Shown piece after piece: positions 43,536 through 53,529 of a stretch of DNA of 64,000 nt (position 1 is the first letter of the stretch; each line of letters starts with the position of its first letter). Below the pieces are notes generated by a model that worked only from the letters and a program-made list of their open reading frames with translations, had not been told where the DNA came from and ran no database searches. Made by a program: the position numbers and the translations under genes. The stretch comes from Cyanobacteriota bacterium (GTDB lineage Bacteria; Cyanobacteriota; Vampirovibrionia; Vampirovibrionales; Vampirovibrionaceae), in assembly GCA_019751815.1 (NCBI GenBank), contig JAIEMW010000004.1:911933-975932 (forward strand), written 5' to 3'.

Positions 43536-46418
43536 ATGTCTTCTAAAACAAGAGATATACAGATTCACCGGGCGCGGACGCACACCCTGAAAAATATTAC
43601 TTGCCGGATTCCCCATGCCAAATTAACTGTGGTGACGGGCCCTTCTGGTTCTGGAAAATCATCTTTGGCGTTTGATACCCTGTATGCCGAAGGACAGCGC
43701 CGTTATATCGAGTCGATGTCTTCATATGCTCGGCAATTTTTAGAACGCATTGAAAAGCCGGATGTGGACCGGATCGATCACATTTTGCCGGCCATTGCCC
43801 TTGAGCAAAAAAACGGGGCCAAAAATGCACGCTCTACCGTGGGTACAGCGACCGATATTTATGATTACTTGCGACTGCTATTCGCTCATCTGGGACAAAC
43901 CCGCTGCCAGGATTGTGGAAAGCCTGTTCGTCGAAGTACACCCGAAGATATTGGGAAACAGTTGAAAAAGACAGTGCCAGACGGGAGTAAATGCTGGGTG
44001 GTGGCTCCCGTAGATAGGGCCTATGCTTCTTTGGAGACGCTCATTCAGCAAGGGTTCTTTCGGTTTATTCAGCCCGCAGACAGTACTGTGGTCGAACTGA
44101 CCCTAAATCAGTTAAACGAGCCAAAAAGCGTCTGGAGAGAGTCGCTTCTTCATCAAGGGCGTTACTTGGTCCTGATTGACAGAGTGGTGTTTCGCCAAAA
44201 AATGGACGCCAAAGCACAACAGCGACTGCAAGAATCACTGTCCCAAGGCTTTTTCTGGGGACAAGGCCGTGTGGAGCTGCATGTTTTGGAAGCTGACAAA
44301 CATCCAACAACCATTCATGCGTTTCAGCGAGATTTTGCGTGCACTGGCTGCCAGCGTGTCTATCAGGAGCCCACCCCTGCGTTGTTCTCTTTTAATAGCC
44401 CCTTGGGCGCTTGTCCCACCTGTGAAGGGTTTGGCCGGATTATCGGACTGGATTTAGATAAGGTCATCCCAAACAAGCACCTCAGCCTAAAAGCGGGGGC
44501 AGTCCATCCCTTTAATTCTCCCTCCAATCAAGAAATGCTGGACGCGCTATTGAAAGAAGCCAAGAAACGCAAAATTCCCGTCGATGTGCCTTATCACGAT
44601 TTATCAGAGGCCCACCGTGCCTTTGTGATTGATGGGGGCGGTGAATATGAGGGGATCCGTGGTTTTTTTGATTGGTTGGAAACCAAGCGCTACAAAATGC
44701 ATGTGCGTGTGATGCTCGCTAAATACCGTGATTATTCCGAATGCCCAGATTGTCATGGGGCCAGGCTTCGTCCTGAAGCCTTATTGGTCACCATAGAAGG
44801 GCACACTCTTTGGGCACTGTGTGAGTGGTCCATCACCGCCCTGAATCTGTTTTTTAAAGATCTGCCCGAGCAACTCAGTCAACTGGAGCAAAAGATCGCC
44901 TCCCGCTTATTGCTTGAAATCCAGACGCGACTCGCGTATTTGCAGCAGGTAGGTCTGCATTATCTCACTCTTTCTAGGCAAATGCGGACACTCTCAGGGG
45001 GAGAAGCACAACGCATCCAGCTTTCAACGGCCCTGGGTTCTGCGCTGACAGATACGTTATATGTTCTGGATGAACCAACCGTTGGGCTGCACGCCCGAGA
45101 TACAGACCGTTTACTGAGTGTGATAGTTGCTCTGCGGGATTTGGGCAACACGATGGTGGTGGTTGAGCATGACCCCCAAATGATTCGCGGGGCGGATTAT
45201 ATCTTGGATATGGGCCCTTGTGGAGGCGAAGAGGGTGGACGCATTGTTTTTGAGGGGACTTACGAGGATTTGATCCAAAATAGCTTTTCTAAAACAGCGA
45301 TTGCCCTGAATTCAGGTTCGGGTTCAGGTCATGTTGTGGCGCAACCAGTGAGCTCTGCGGATAAAAAGCGGGCACGAAAAGCCAAAAGCGCCATAGAGAT
45401 TATGGGCGCATCTGGCAATAACCTCAAAAATATCGATGTGTCGATTCCCACAGGGCAATTGGTTGGTATCAGTGGCGTCTCTGGTTCGGGAAAATCGACG
45501 CTCATAAAACAAACACTGTATGCCGGGTACCAGCGAGACAAAGGGGCTGCCCTGACGATGGAAATGGCCCCATGTAAGGCGCTGCGAGGGCTAGACGCTT
45601 TCGAGGATGTTATTTTGGTAGATCAAAGCCCACCGGCCCGCTCGCTCCGTTCAAACCCGGTGACGTATTTAAAGGCCTACGACGAGATTCGGCAATTAAT
45701 GGCCAGTACTCGTGAGGCAATGGTGCTCGGGCTAAAAGCCACGGATTTTTCGTTTAACACGGCGGGTGGCCGTTGTCCCTCATGTGAGGGCTTGGGCTTT
45801 ATCACGGTGGACATGCAGTTTATGGCTGATGTGACGGTGGTTTGTGATACTTGCTCTGGTCAGCGCTTTAAGCAATCAGTGTTGTCAGTCCCCTACAAAG
45901 AAAAGAACATTCATCAGATTTTAGAGTTGACCGTTGATGAGGCTATGGCATTTTTTAAGGGGCAGTCGCGCCTCTGTAAAAAGCTGGCCCCGCTGCAGAG
46001 GATTGGTTTGGGGTATTTACGCCTGGGACAATCGACAACCACCCTCTCTGGTGGAGAAGCCCAACGGCTGAAGCTGGCGCATTATTTAAAAGAATCAGAA
46101 AATCAGCAAAATACCGAAAAGTCATCAGGCAAGCAGGGTGTGTGTTTACCCAGTTTGTTTTTATTTGATGAGCCCACGACAGGGCTTCATGTCAGTGATA
46201 TTGAGGTGTTGGTCGGGGTGTTAAAAACCTTGGTCAGCCATGGTCATTCAGCAGTGGTGATTGAACATAATCTCGATTTTCTGGCCGCCTGTGATTATCT
46301 GATAGACCTGGGGCCGGACGGGGGAGATGCGGGCGGGCAAGTTGTTGCCACAGGGACGGTTGCAGAAATACAGGCCTGTAAAGCCAGTATTACGGGGCGA
46401 TATCTTAAAAACTACTAA
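43536..46418 (+). CDS. uvrA: Excinuclease ABC subunit A
   Basis: 960 residues with two ABC ATPase halves. Walker A motifs are GPSGSGKSSLAFD near 36 and GVSGSGKSTLIKQ near 646; signatures are LSGGEAQRIQL near 486 and LSGGEAQRLKL near 839. Zinc-binding cysteines are present (CQDCGKP, CTGCQRVY...CPTCEGFG, CPSCEGLG...CDTCSGQRF). With UvrB it scans DNA for bulky damage. The N-terminal details (VVTGPSGSGKS, RQFLERIEKPDVD) place it in a sequence branch distinct from the E. coli type but still complete. Convergent with the next gene. Confidence 0.96.
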   Translation: MSSKTRDIQIHRARTHTLKNITCRIPHAKLTVVTGPSGSGKSSLAFDTLYAEGQRRYIESMSSYARQFLERIEKPDVDRIDHILPAIALEQKNGAKNARSTVGTATDIYDYLRLLFAHLGQTRCQDCGKPVRRSTPEDIGKQLKKTVPDGSKCWVVAPVDRAYASLETLIQQGFFRFIQPADSTVVELTLNQLNEPKSVWRESLLHQGRYLVLIDRVVFRQKMDAKAQQRLQESLSQGFFWGQGRVELHVLEADKHPTTIHAFQRDFACTGCQRVYQEPTPALFSFNSPLGACPTCEGFGRIIGLDLDKVIPNKHLSLKAGAVHPFNSPSNQEMLDALLKEAKKRKIPVDVPYHDLSEAHRAFVIDGGGEYEGIRGFFDWLETKRYKMHVRVMLAKYRDYSECPDCHGARLRPEALLVTIEGHTLWALCEWSITALNLFFKDLPEQLSQLEQKIASRLLLEIQTRLAYLQQVGLHYLTLSRQMRTLSGGEAQRIQLSTALGSALTDTLYVLDEPTVGLHARDTDRLLSVIVALRDLGNTMVVVEHDPQMIRGADYILDMGPCGGEEGGRIVFEGTYEDLIQNSFSKTAIALNSGSGSGHVVAQPVSSADKKRARKAKSAIEIMGASGNNLKNIDVSIPTGQLVGISGVSGSGKSTLIKQTLYAGYQRDKGAALTMEMAPCKALRGLDAFEDVILVDQSPPARSLRSNPVTYLKAYDEIRQLMASTREAMVLGLKATDFSFNTAGGRCPSCEGLGFITVDMQFMADVTVVCDTCSGQRFKQSVLSVPYKEKNIHQILELTVDEAMAFFKGQSRLCKKLAPLQRIGLGYLRLGQSTTTLSGGEAQRLKLAHYLKESENQQNTEKSSGKQGVCLPSLFLFDEPTTGLHVSDIEVLVGVLKTLVSHGHSAVVIEHNLDFLAACDYLIDLGPDGGDAGGQVVATGTVAEIQACKASITGRYLKNY

Positions 46419-46431
46419 GATATTGCTGCTA

Positions 46432-46956
46432 TTACTGATCGCCGCGTCCCATTTGGGCTTCAGCGGATTCCTCTACCACTCGGTTGCCGAAGATGTCCGG
46501 AATTCCGAGATCGTTCAACTCGCGTTTTTCTTTTTCTTCTGTCTTGTCTTTTTTGTGGCCAAAGAAAAAGCTTAAAACTTGTCCCACCACGGCTTCCATT
46601 TGCTGTCCACTGCGGTTTAATAAACCCGCCAAGGCATTGGGCAGCGGTAAGGTGGTGCTTCTGCTTAATGCTTGAAGCAGTAATGCGGTATTGAGAAGTG
46701 GCTGCAGCAGACCGCCCAAAACACGTTGAAACCCAGTAAAATTTTGATTGCCAGGCAGTGTGTTTGCGGCAAAGGGGCTGTCAGAGGCGCCCCCGTATCG
46801 ATAGTTGGCCAGGCGTTGAGATGAAGTGTAGAGGGTTTCGGCCACATCCCGACTGACCCGGTTTTGACCGCGCTCAAAGGCAGCATCTTCGTTGTAGCGG
46901 CGTTTGTCTAGATAACCTTCACCGCAGCAGTATTGGTAATATTTCTGGATATCCAA
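46432..46956 (-). CDS. Unknown protein with helical membrane-like core
   Basis: 174 residues, starting MDIQKYYQYCCGEGYLDKRRYNED (two adjacent cysteines). An amphipathic or membrane-associated middle (VLGGLLQPLLNTALLLQAL) is followed by a charged tail (GHKKDKTEEKEKRELND). No signal peptide. No family recognised. It lies between convergent uvrA and divergent argF. Confidence 0.6.
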   Translation of the reverse strand: MDIQKYYQYCCGEGYLDKRRYNEDAAFERGQNRVSRDVAETLYTSSQRLANYRYGGASDSPFAANTLPGNQNFTGFQRVLGGLLQPLLNTALLLQALSRSTTLPLPNALAGLLNRSGQQMEAVVGQVLSFFFGHKKDKTEEKEKRELNDLGIPDIFGNRVVEESAEAQMGRGDQ

Positions 46957-47233
46957 TGGCGCACTCCTGAGTGGGGATTCAGTTTCGTGCCTATTAAAGA
47001 AAGCGATATCTGGGAGAGCTGTATATGGGGAGGCAAGTGATTTTTGAAATGTGTGATTATTCGCTTTGGCTAACTAACTACATTAGCAGATAAACAATCA
47101 TTTGAACAGCAGTTTCCCACGCTCTTCTGGTCGTTTGCGATTCGTCCCAGCTTGCGATCGGTCTTTGTCCTAAAATAAACACATGACAGAAAATTGCCTT
47201 TATTGGACATAAAACAAAAGGAAACAACGACAA
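46957..47233. other. Intergenic region upstream of argF
   Basis: 277 bp between divergent genes. AAAGGAAA just before 47234 is a good ribosome site for argF. No clear ARG box or other operator could be identified by eye. Confidence 0.4.
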
Positions 47234-48199
47234 ATGAATGCTGCTTTGGCCCGTCTGGACATCCCTGTACTAGGTACCCAGGACTTTTTACGTGTGGCAG
47301 ATCTGACGGCGGATGAATGCCGGGCGTTGCTGACACTGGCGACACAGCTTAAGCATATGCGCCGTGAAAAACAGCCACATCGCTTGCTGGAAGGTCAATC
47401 TGTGGCGATGTATTTTGAGAAACCCAGTAACAGAACGCGGGTCAGTTTTGAAGTGGGCATTGCTGAACTCGGGGCTCATCCTGTGATGCTAAGGAAAGAT
47501 GAAGTGAATCTCGGGGTGCGTGAATCTATTGCAGATACGGCCCGTACTCTCAGCCGTTATGTCCACGGGATTATGATCCGTACCTTTGCCCAAGCGGATG
47601 TGGTTGAACTGGCAGAGTATGCCACTGTGCCTGTGATTAACGGACTCACGGATGATCACCATCCTTGCCAAATTTTGGCGGACTTACAGACGGTGCAGGA
47701 ACATTTTGGCTCCTGTGCTGGAAGAACATTGGTATACGTGGGTGATGGAAACAATATTGCCCATAGCCTACTGGAAGGGTGCGCCCGGGTTGGAATGAAC
47801 GTCACCATTGCGGCACCCAGTGGGTACTTCCCCAAAGAAACGATTGTGCAACGGGCCGAAGCCGTTGCCAAAGAAAATGGTGCCACTGTCTCTGTCACCG
47901 ATGATGTGCGTAAAGCCGTTGCGGGGGCTTCGGTGGTGTATACCGATGTCTGGGCCAGTATGGGTCAAGAGGCTGAACAGCAGCAGAGAAAAGGGATTTT
48001 TCAGCCCTATCAAGTGAACGCTTCTTTGATGGCGTTGGCTGCACCAGAGGCCATAGTGTTGCATTGTTTACCCGCGCACAGAGATGAAGAGATTTCTCAC
48101 GACGTTCTGGAAAACCACGCCAACACAATTTTTGAACAGGCCGAAAACCGCTTGCACGCCCAAAAAGCGGTGATGGTTGCTCTGATGCTACAACGCTAA
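47234..48199 (+). CDS. argF: Ornithine carbamoyltransferase
   Basis: 321 residues. The carbamoyl-phosphate loop reads FEKPSNRTRVSFEVG near 61-75 (SNRTR in place of the more frequent STRTR). The HPCQILADLQT motif is near 143, and HCLPAHRDEEI near 277 is the OTC signature that distinguishes it from aspartate transcarbamoylase. It makes citrulline from ornithine in arginine synthesis, as a cytoplasmic trimer. The gene is followed after 62 bp by surE on the same strand. Confidence 0.95.
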   Translation: MNAALARLDIPVLGTQDFLRVADLTADECRALLTLATQLKHMRREKQPHRLLEGQSVAMYFEKPSNRTRVSFEVGIAELGAHPVMLRKDEVNLGVRESIADTARTLSRYVHGIMIRTFAQADVVELAEYATVPVINGLTDDHHPCQILADLQTVQEHFGSCAGRTLVYVGDGNNIAHSLLEGCARVGMNVTIAAPSGYFPKETIVQRAEAVAKENGATVSVTDDVRKAVAGASVVYTDVWASMGQEAEQQQRKGIFQPYQVNASLMALAAPEAIVLHCLPAHRDEEISHDVLENHANTIFEQAENRLHAQKAVMVALMLQR

Positions 48200-48261
48200 A
48201 TGGCGATATGGGGTTAAAATGATAACTACAAGCAACAAGACACTATAGGAACCGATGAACG

Positions 48262-49053
48262 ATGATGAAAGTACTGGTCGCCAATGATGATGGGATCCAC
48301 GCCAACGGGATTCGAACCTTGGTGGAGTATTTATCTCGCCAGTTCGAAGTGTATGTTGCCGCCCCCGATCGAGAGCGCAGTGCAACTGGGCATGCCTTAA
48401 CGCTGCATAAACCCATTCGGGTGGATGAATTAGACATGGGTATTCCGGTTAAAAAGGCGTACTCTGTAACCGGGACTCCCAGTGATTGTGTGAAAATTGC
48501 ACTCAATGCCATTCTCGACATTAAGCCTGATATCGTGGTGTCTGGGATTAATCACGGGCCCAACCTGGGGGTGGATGTGCTGTACTCAGGAACTGTCAGT
48601 GCGGCTCTGGAAGGGGCCATTCACGGTCTTCCCAGTGTGGCAATCTCTCTCACCAATGGCTATGAGCGAATGGCTGATTTTTCTCATGGGGCGGAATTTT
48701 TGTGCTGCTATCTTCCCAAGGTGTTAGAAATTGGGATGCCAGCCAAAACCATTTTGAACATTAACATTCCGGCCATCCCTTTGTCTGAAATGACCGGAAT
48801 CAAGCTAACGCAGCTTGGCACTCGGATGTATACCGATACCTATGAACGTCGGGTTGATCCACGGGGCCTGGTTTACTACTGGCTTGCAGGAGAAATTGCC
48901 GAAACCGGTGAGCCCGAAGGGACCGATGTCCATGCGATACGCAATAATATGATTTCAGTGACCCCGGTGCATATTGATATGACCAATTATCAGGTACTGA
49001 AAGATCAGGTCGACTCTCTGGAAATAATGGGTTGTGTCCGAGAACTGCTCTAA
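48262..49053 (+). CDS. surE: 5'/3'-nucleotidase SurE
   Basis: 263 residues. The N-terminal MKVLVANDDGIHANGIRTL supplies the metal-binding Asp-Asp; APDRERSATGHALTLHKPIR near 36, VSGINHGPNLGVDVLYSGTV near 93 and SAALEGAIHGLPSVAIS near 113 complete the active site. SurE removes phosphate from nucleoside monophosphates and short polyphosphates under stress. Start ATG 48262 or 48265. Full length. Confidence 0.96.
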   Translation: MMKVLVANDDGIHANGIRTLVEYLSRQFEVYVAAPDRERSATGHALTLHKPIRVDELDMGIPVKKAYSVTGTPSDCVKIALNAILDIKPDIVVSGINHGPNLGVDVLYSGTVSAALEGAIHGLPSVAISLTNGYERMADFSHGAEFLCCYLPKVLEIGMPAKTILNINIPAIPLSEMTGIKLTQLGTRMYTDTYERRVDPRGLVYYWLAGEIAETGEPEGTDVHAIRNNMISVTPVHIDMTNYQVLKDQVDSLEIMGCVRELL

Positions 49054-49150
49054 AGTGAGCCTTCGTCCTTAAATTTATCAATCTTGTAACACTTTGGGCT
49101 GTTGATTACAGTTTTTACCGAAGTGCTCCGATAGAAATTGAGTCAGGAGA

Positions 49151-49189
49151 GGAACGTGTGTGCGTCACAAACGTTCCGCATAATTTTTT
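49151..49189 (+). terminator. Hairpin with T-run between surE and the next gene
   Basis: GGAACGT (49151-49157) pairs with ACGTTCC (49171-49177), with a GTG/CAC inner pairing, followed by TTTTTT at 49184-49189. Likely terminator for argF-surE. Confidence 0.5.
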
Positions 49190-49285
49190 GATTTATGTTT
49201 CCCCATTAACTATTTGCGCGTGATACCGTTTTTCGCTATCCGTCTTTTTTGAAAAAGATGTGTTGATAAAGGAACTGTTTGCCCC

Positions 49286-49693
49286 ATGCCGATTCCACCC
49301 TTAAAACAACGTTGGTACGATCAACATCCCACACTCTCAATGGCAGTGAGTTTGCTCCAAAACGCCAATAAAACCAACCAGCGACTGACCTCTGAATATA
49401 TGTATTCTCTGCTTGATTCCGGTCAATATGACGGTAAGGCCACTGGTGCTTTGGCCCCCAAAACCAGTAACACCCCAAAAACCAGTAATCCGCTTTTGAC
49501 ACTATTCAGCAATAAGCGCGTGACTGTGGATCGATCGGTCTGGAAAGTGCTGGAAACAATGCGTCATATGTCGCCCGAGCAGCAACAAGAACTTGCTCTG
49601 CTGATGATTGAGTATATTTATCATCTCGATCTAATGGAAACTGTTGATCAGACCGAAATCACTCCAGCAAATGCGTTTCGATCCGCGATGTAA
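49286..49693 (+). CDS. Small unknown soluble protein
   Basis: 135 residues, starting MPIPPLKQRWYDQHPTLSMA. Two helical blocks (AVSLLQNANKTNQRLTSEYM and VWKVLETMRHMSPEQQQELA) flank a Thr/Asn/Pro linker that contains an internal repeat (PKTSNTPKTSN). No signal peptide, cysteines or known motif. Confidence 0.6.
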   Translation: MPIPPLKQRWYDQHPTLSMAVSLLQNANKTNQRLTSEYMYSLLDSGQYDGKATGALAPKTSNTPKTSNPLLTLFSNKRVTVDRSVWKVLETMRHMSPEQQQELALLMIEYIYHLDLMETVDQTEITPANAFRSAM

Positions 49694-49864
49694 GGCCAGT
49701 ACGATCTAATGTAACGATTCGTGTGTCTCTTGGCAGGCAAGGGCAATCGTGACCATCTTAATGTTTTTATAACTATACACGGGTATCACTTGCAAAAAAT
49801 ATATCCTGTATTGTTGTTACCGTTGGACGGCTTAGCCACAACGGATAGAGAGAGAGCAGACACG

Positions 49865-50065
49865 ATGACAGAATTAGAAATGGCTTTGACATTGGGCATT
49901 TTACCAGATCCGGTAGAAAACCGTGTTCCTGTTGATGCCGCATTGATAGCAGAAGTGGCGTTTTTGAGCCGAATTTTTTCACTGAACACAGAGCAGAGAC
50001 GCACAATTGGTCCAGTGAATCCTGAACTATGGTGCGAATTGCTCCCCTGGCATAGCCTAAACTAA
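49865..50065 (+). CDS. Small unknown protein (66 aa)
   Basis: ATG 49865, preceded by the purine-rich GAGAGAGAG at about 49848-49856, opens a 66-codon frame: MTELEMALTLGILPDPVENR and so on to PELWCELLPWHSLN. A longer frame from 49721 exists, but its extra part has no family features or ribosome site. Acidic, Leu-rich, no membrane segment. Weak case for a real gene. Confidence 0.4.
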   Translation: MTELEMALTLGILPDPVENRVPVDAALIAEVAFLSRIFSLNTEQRRTIGPVNPELWCELLPWHSLN

Positions 50066-50071
50066 GTATAG

Positions 50072-51340
50072 CTAGGGTAGCGGGCTTTGCCCCAGTAGAC
50101 GGGGTTTGTTAATCAGACCAATGCTGTAAAGTAGTCTACTTTGGCTGAGATGAACGTCCATCAGGCTGTTGACGAAGTTTACTTGCGCTTGTCCGTAATC
50201 GCTTTGCGCGTTGAGATCATCTTGATTGCTACTGAAGCCAGCCTTAAAGCTTGTCTTTGCCTGCTTAACTGCTTTTTCGGCGAGATTAAGCTGTTGTTCA
50301 GCCAGTTCCAGCTTATTGAGATCAAAATCACATTGCTGAATCGCCAGAATTGTAGAAGCACGAATGGATTGTTCTGAGTCTTGGAGCTTGAGTTCGAGCT
50401 GTTTGGCAGAAGAGCGAAGTACATCCGATTCGTCTCTGTCCTCAAATACGGTGGACTTCACCAGGCTTTTCACTGATTCTTGCTGGGCTTGAATCTCTTT
50501 TAGCTCAGGGCGGTTATTCAGGGCGATATCTTCCCATTGTTTGGGTGTACTTAACCCGCTGCGGTTAAAGAGTTTGAGCGGACGGAAAAGAAGTTGATTC
50601 CCTTCAAAAGAGAGGGCACTGGGATACAGCCATGGAGACTGGGGCAAAGATAAAAACCGAGCCATATCGAGAGAGGCTTGATAATAAGCCAACTCTGCAG
50701 TTAGGTACTTCTGATAGAGCTGCACCAGCTTGGTTTGGGTTCTTAAGACGTCGAAATTTGTGCTCTCTCCTGAAATAAACCGGCTTTTATAGAGTTCGAG
50801 TTCTCGAATGCCTTCCTGAATCTGAAGAAAAAGATTGTACTTAGCGGTAGTTGCCCTCATCAGGGCGTCGTACTTCTCAGTCGCCTCCCAGTAGGCTTGG
50901 TGTGTGATGGTTTGAACGTGCTCATTGGCGAAGGTTACTTCATGCTGTGCCGCTTCTTCCAGATTGGCCGCGTTGAAAAACTTGAACAAAAGCCAAATGC
51001 GCTTATTTTCAATGCCCCGCTTTTTGGCCTTCGATTGTTTGACCTTTTCGGCGTTGACTAAAATCTCCAAGTTATTGAGTTCAGTAATGGTGAGGACTTC
51101 TTCGTAGGAGAGTTGCCGGGCATTGGTGGGGATGGCTTCCCAGTGGAGGGTCTTTATACAAGCAATGGTTTTTTCTGGGGTCAGACTGCTGTCTTTCGGG
51201 CTCTCTCCTTGGGTCTCACAGGATGCAGCCCAGCTCTGGCTGAGAGTCATCCCGGTTATGATCAGCGTGAAGCTGGCCAACATGAGCGAGCAAAAGAGGG
51301 AGAGAAACTGACGCTTGTGTCTGTGCGCGAAAAGAGTCAT
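50072..51340 (-). CDS. TolC-like outer-membrane channel of the ABC exporter
   Basis: 422 residues. A signal sequence (LFCSLMLASFTLIITGMTLSQSWAA) is followed by two OEP coiled-coil repeats, for example ELYKSRFISGESTNFDVLRTQ near 195 and LNLAEKAVKQAKTSFKAGFSSNQDDLNA near 355. It would form the outer exit of the exporter encoded just upstream; four bases separate it from the permease gene. Confidence 0.85.
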   Translation of the reverse strand: MTLFAHRHKRQFLSLFCSLMLASFTLIITGMTLSQSWAASCETQGESPKDSSLTPEKTIACIKTLHWEAIPTNARQLSYEEVLTITELNNLEILVNAEKVKQSKAKKRGIENKRIWLLFKFFNAANLEEAAQHEVTFANEHVQTITHQAYWEATEKYDALMRATTAKYNLFLQIQEGIRELELYKSRFISGESTNFDVLRTQTKLVQLYQKYLTAELAYYQASLDMARFLSLPQSPWLYPSALSFEGNQLLFRPLKLFNRSGLSTPKQWEDIALNNRPELKEIQAQQESVKSLVKSTVFEDRDESDVLRSSAKQLELKLQDSEQSIRASTILAIQQCDFDLNKLELAEQQLNLAEKAVKQAKTSFKAGFSSNQDDLNAQSDYGQAQVNFVNSLMDVHLSQSRLLYSIGLINKPRLLGQSPLP

Positions 51341-51343
51341 TGC

Positions 51344-52558
51344 TTACACCACCTGTTTCTTAAAGCGGTTAATACTGGCCCCCAGTAGCACAATTGCCAG
51401 AATGGTCAGCAGCACCGTCTGGGGCCATAATTCCATGAATCCTGTACCTTTAATCACTACTCCCCGAATAATTTCCAGGTAATAGGTTAGCGGGAGAGAA
51501 TAGCTTACTATTTTAATAAACCATGGCATTGGCTCCAGTGGAAATACAAAGCCGCTAATGAGAAGACTGGGCAGCAAAAGCCCCATGGTTAGTTGAATTG
51601 CCTGAACTTGTGACTGACACGTGGTCGAAATCAGTAAACCGATCCCTAAAGAAGTGAGGATAAAGATAACCGAGGCACCGCAGAGAAACCAAAAATTCCC
51701 CGAAATACTGATTTCAAAGAAACAGACCATCACAATCAGGGTTAAAATCATATCCAGAAAGCCAATAGCGGCATATGGAAGAACTTTCCCAATCATCAAG
51801 TCAGCCACGCGAATGGGAGTGACCATTAATTGCTCCAGGGTACCATTTTCGCGCTCTCGAACGATGGCAAAACTGGTAAACAGGATGGTCATCATATGCA
51901 TAATAATGGCCAGAATCCCGGGGATCAAGAAATACGCCGACATGAGATCCGGGTTATACAGGACTTTAGTCACCAGAGAAATGGACCCAGCAGCAGGAGT
52001 ACTCCCTGAGTTGCTAGAGGAATCAGACGGGTAAGGGTTCAACATTTGGCTTTCAAGGCTTGCCTTTGATTCTTGTGCCACAATCAAGCTGGCTGCATTG
52101 ACGATCCCCTTTGCAATGGAGGCGTTGGCACCGTCTACCACCACATTAATTTCAGCAGGTTCAGACCCCGACAAGATTTTGCTGGAATAGTCAGGAGGGA
52201 TAATGATTCCGACCCGGTAACGGCCCTGACGAATCGCCTGAAATACAGCTTGATCACTATTGACATAGTTTTTGTCATTGATATCAAAAAAAGTACTGTT
52301 GTCGAAGGCGTTCAGCAGATCGTAGGACGCATTGCGCTGATCATAATTGCATACGATGGTCTCGATATGCTTTAAATCTCGCTGGATAGCCAGTCCCGAG
52401 ATCACCAATTGGATGATGGGCAGTGTAATGATAAACGCGACCAGATACGGATCTCGCATTAGCTGTAATAGCTCTTTTCGGAAGATAGAGCGAATTCCGT
52501 CCCAGGTCCAGCGGGGTTTTTTAGCTGTATCAGACACTGAGACTTTGCTCCTCTGCAA
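51344..52558 (-). CDS. ABC-2 type permease
   Basis: 404 residues. TM1 (YLVAFIITLPIIQLVISGLAI) is followed by a large periplasmic domain of about 170 residues and a C-terminal block of five membrane spans. RENGTLEQLMVTPI near 250 is the classical ABC-2 cytoplasmic signature. YbhS/YhhJ-like. The start overlaps the end of the ATPase gene by 29 bp. Only one permease is encoded, so it probably works as a homodimer. Confidence 0.92.
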   Translation of the reverse strand: MQRSKVSVSDTAKKPRWTWDGIRSIFRKELLQLMRDPYLVAFIITLPIIQLVISGLAIQRDLKHIETIVCNYDQRNASYDLLNAFDNSTFFDINDKNYVNSDQAVFQAIRQGRYRVGIIIPPDYSSKILSGSEPAEINVVVDGANASIAKGIVNAASLIVAQESKASLESQMLNPYPSDSSSNSGSTPAAGSISLVTKVLYNPDLMSAYFLIPGILAIIMHMMTILFTSFAIVRERENGTLEQLMVTPIRVADLMIGKVLPYAAIGFLDMILTLIVMVCFFEISISGNFWFLCGASVIFILTSLGIGLLISTTCQSQVQAIQLTMGLLLPSLLISGFVFPLEPMPWFIKIVSYSLPLTYYLEIIRGVVIKGTGFMELWPQTVLLTILAIVLLGASINRFKKQVV

Positions 52559-53516
52559 TGCGCCGTTCTTCTTCGATGTTAATCTGCGTCAGTGTGACAA
52601 ACACGTCTTCCAGAGAAGGTTCAATCGGCCGTTGGGAAATGACCGAAACACCTGACGCCGAGAGGTCTTTTTGGAGTTGTTCGGCCTGGATACCTTGTTG
52701 AGTAACCACATGGAGAGCCTGGCCAAAAATAGTCACGTCCTCAACATAATCCAAGCTCTTGACGATGTTAAACGTCTTTACCAAGGGGCGGCAGATGACT
52801 TCAAAACGTTGATTGTTGTGCCCGACGATTTGTCGGATTTGTTTCAGTTCATCTGGTCCACCGCTGACAATTAAACGAGAGTTATAAATATAACCAACAC
52901 TGCTGCAGCGCTCCGCTTCATCCATATAATGGGTGGTTACAAAGAGGGTGACTCCCGCACTGGCTAGTGAAAAAAGCAAATCCCAGAGTTCCCGGCGAGC
53001 AACAGGGTCCATAGAAGCGGTTGGCTCATCTAGGAAGATAATTTCAGGCTCATGAACCAGGGCACAGCATAATGCAAGCCGTTGTTTCCAGCCACCTGAA
53101 AGATGTTTTGCTAAATAGCGTTGATACCTAGAGATACCAACCAGTTCAATCACTTCTTGCTTACGAAGATGCCCGGCTTTTCCTGTCACACCGTAGAGAT
53201 GGGAGTAGAAGTCCAGGTTCTCTTGAACAGTCAGATCCTCGTAGAGGCTAAACTTTTGGGGCATATAGCCAATTTTGGACCGAACCGCTTCAGGGTCTGC
53301 CACCACATTCACCCCACTGACCGTAGCAGTGCCAGAAGTCGGCGGGAGAAGGCCACAGAGCATTTTGATGGTGGTCGATTTCCCGGAGCCATTTGGGCCG
53401 AGAAAGCCGAAGATTTCCCCGCGGGCAATCGACAAGTTCAGGTCAGTAACGGCTGTCTTATCGTTAAAGCGCCGGTAGAGGTGTTCCGTCTGGATGGCCC
53501 ATTCCTGTGAGGTCAC
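52530..53516 (-). CDS. ABC transporter ATPase (DrrA/YbhF-like)
   Basis: 328 residues. Walker A GPNGSGKSTTIK near 39, Q-loop MPQKFSLYEDLTVQENL near 90, signature LSGGWKQRLALCC near 142, Walker B IIFLDEPTASMDP near 163 and the switch His in VTTHYMDEAE near 197 are all present. The C-terminal 90 residues form the usual regulatory domain. Energises the ABC-2 permease. Confidence 0.95.
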   Translation of the reverse strand: MTSQEWAIQTEHLYRRFNDKTAVTDLNLSIARGEIFGFLGPNGSGKSTTIKMLCGLLPPTSGTATVSGVNVVADPEAVRSKIGYMPQKFSLYEDLTVQENLDFYSHLYGVTGKAGHLRKQEVIELVGISRYQRYLAKHLSGGWKQRLALCCALVHEPEIIFLDEPTASMDPVARRELWDLLFSLASAGVTLFVTTHYMDEAERCSSVGYIYNSRLIVSGGPDELKQIRQIVGHNNQRFEVICRPLVKTFNIVKSLDYVEDVTIFGQALHVVTQQGIQAEQLQKDLSASGVSVISQRPIEPSLEDVFVTLTQINIEEERRIAEEQSLSV

Positions 53517-53529
53517 TAAAACAACGCCT

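Noticed and set aside
47408-47428. SNRTR instead of STRTR in ornithine carbamoyltransferase as a sign of altered substrate
   Set aside because: The diagnostic HCLPAHR motif and overall sequence are standard; this substitution alone does not support a different reaction.
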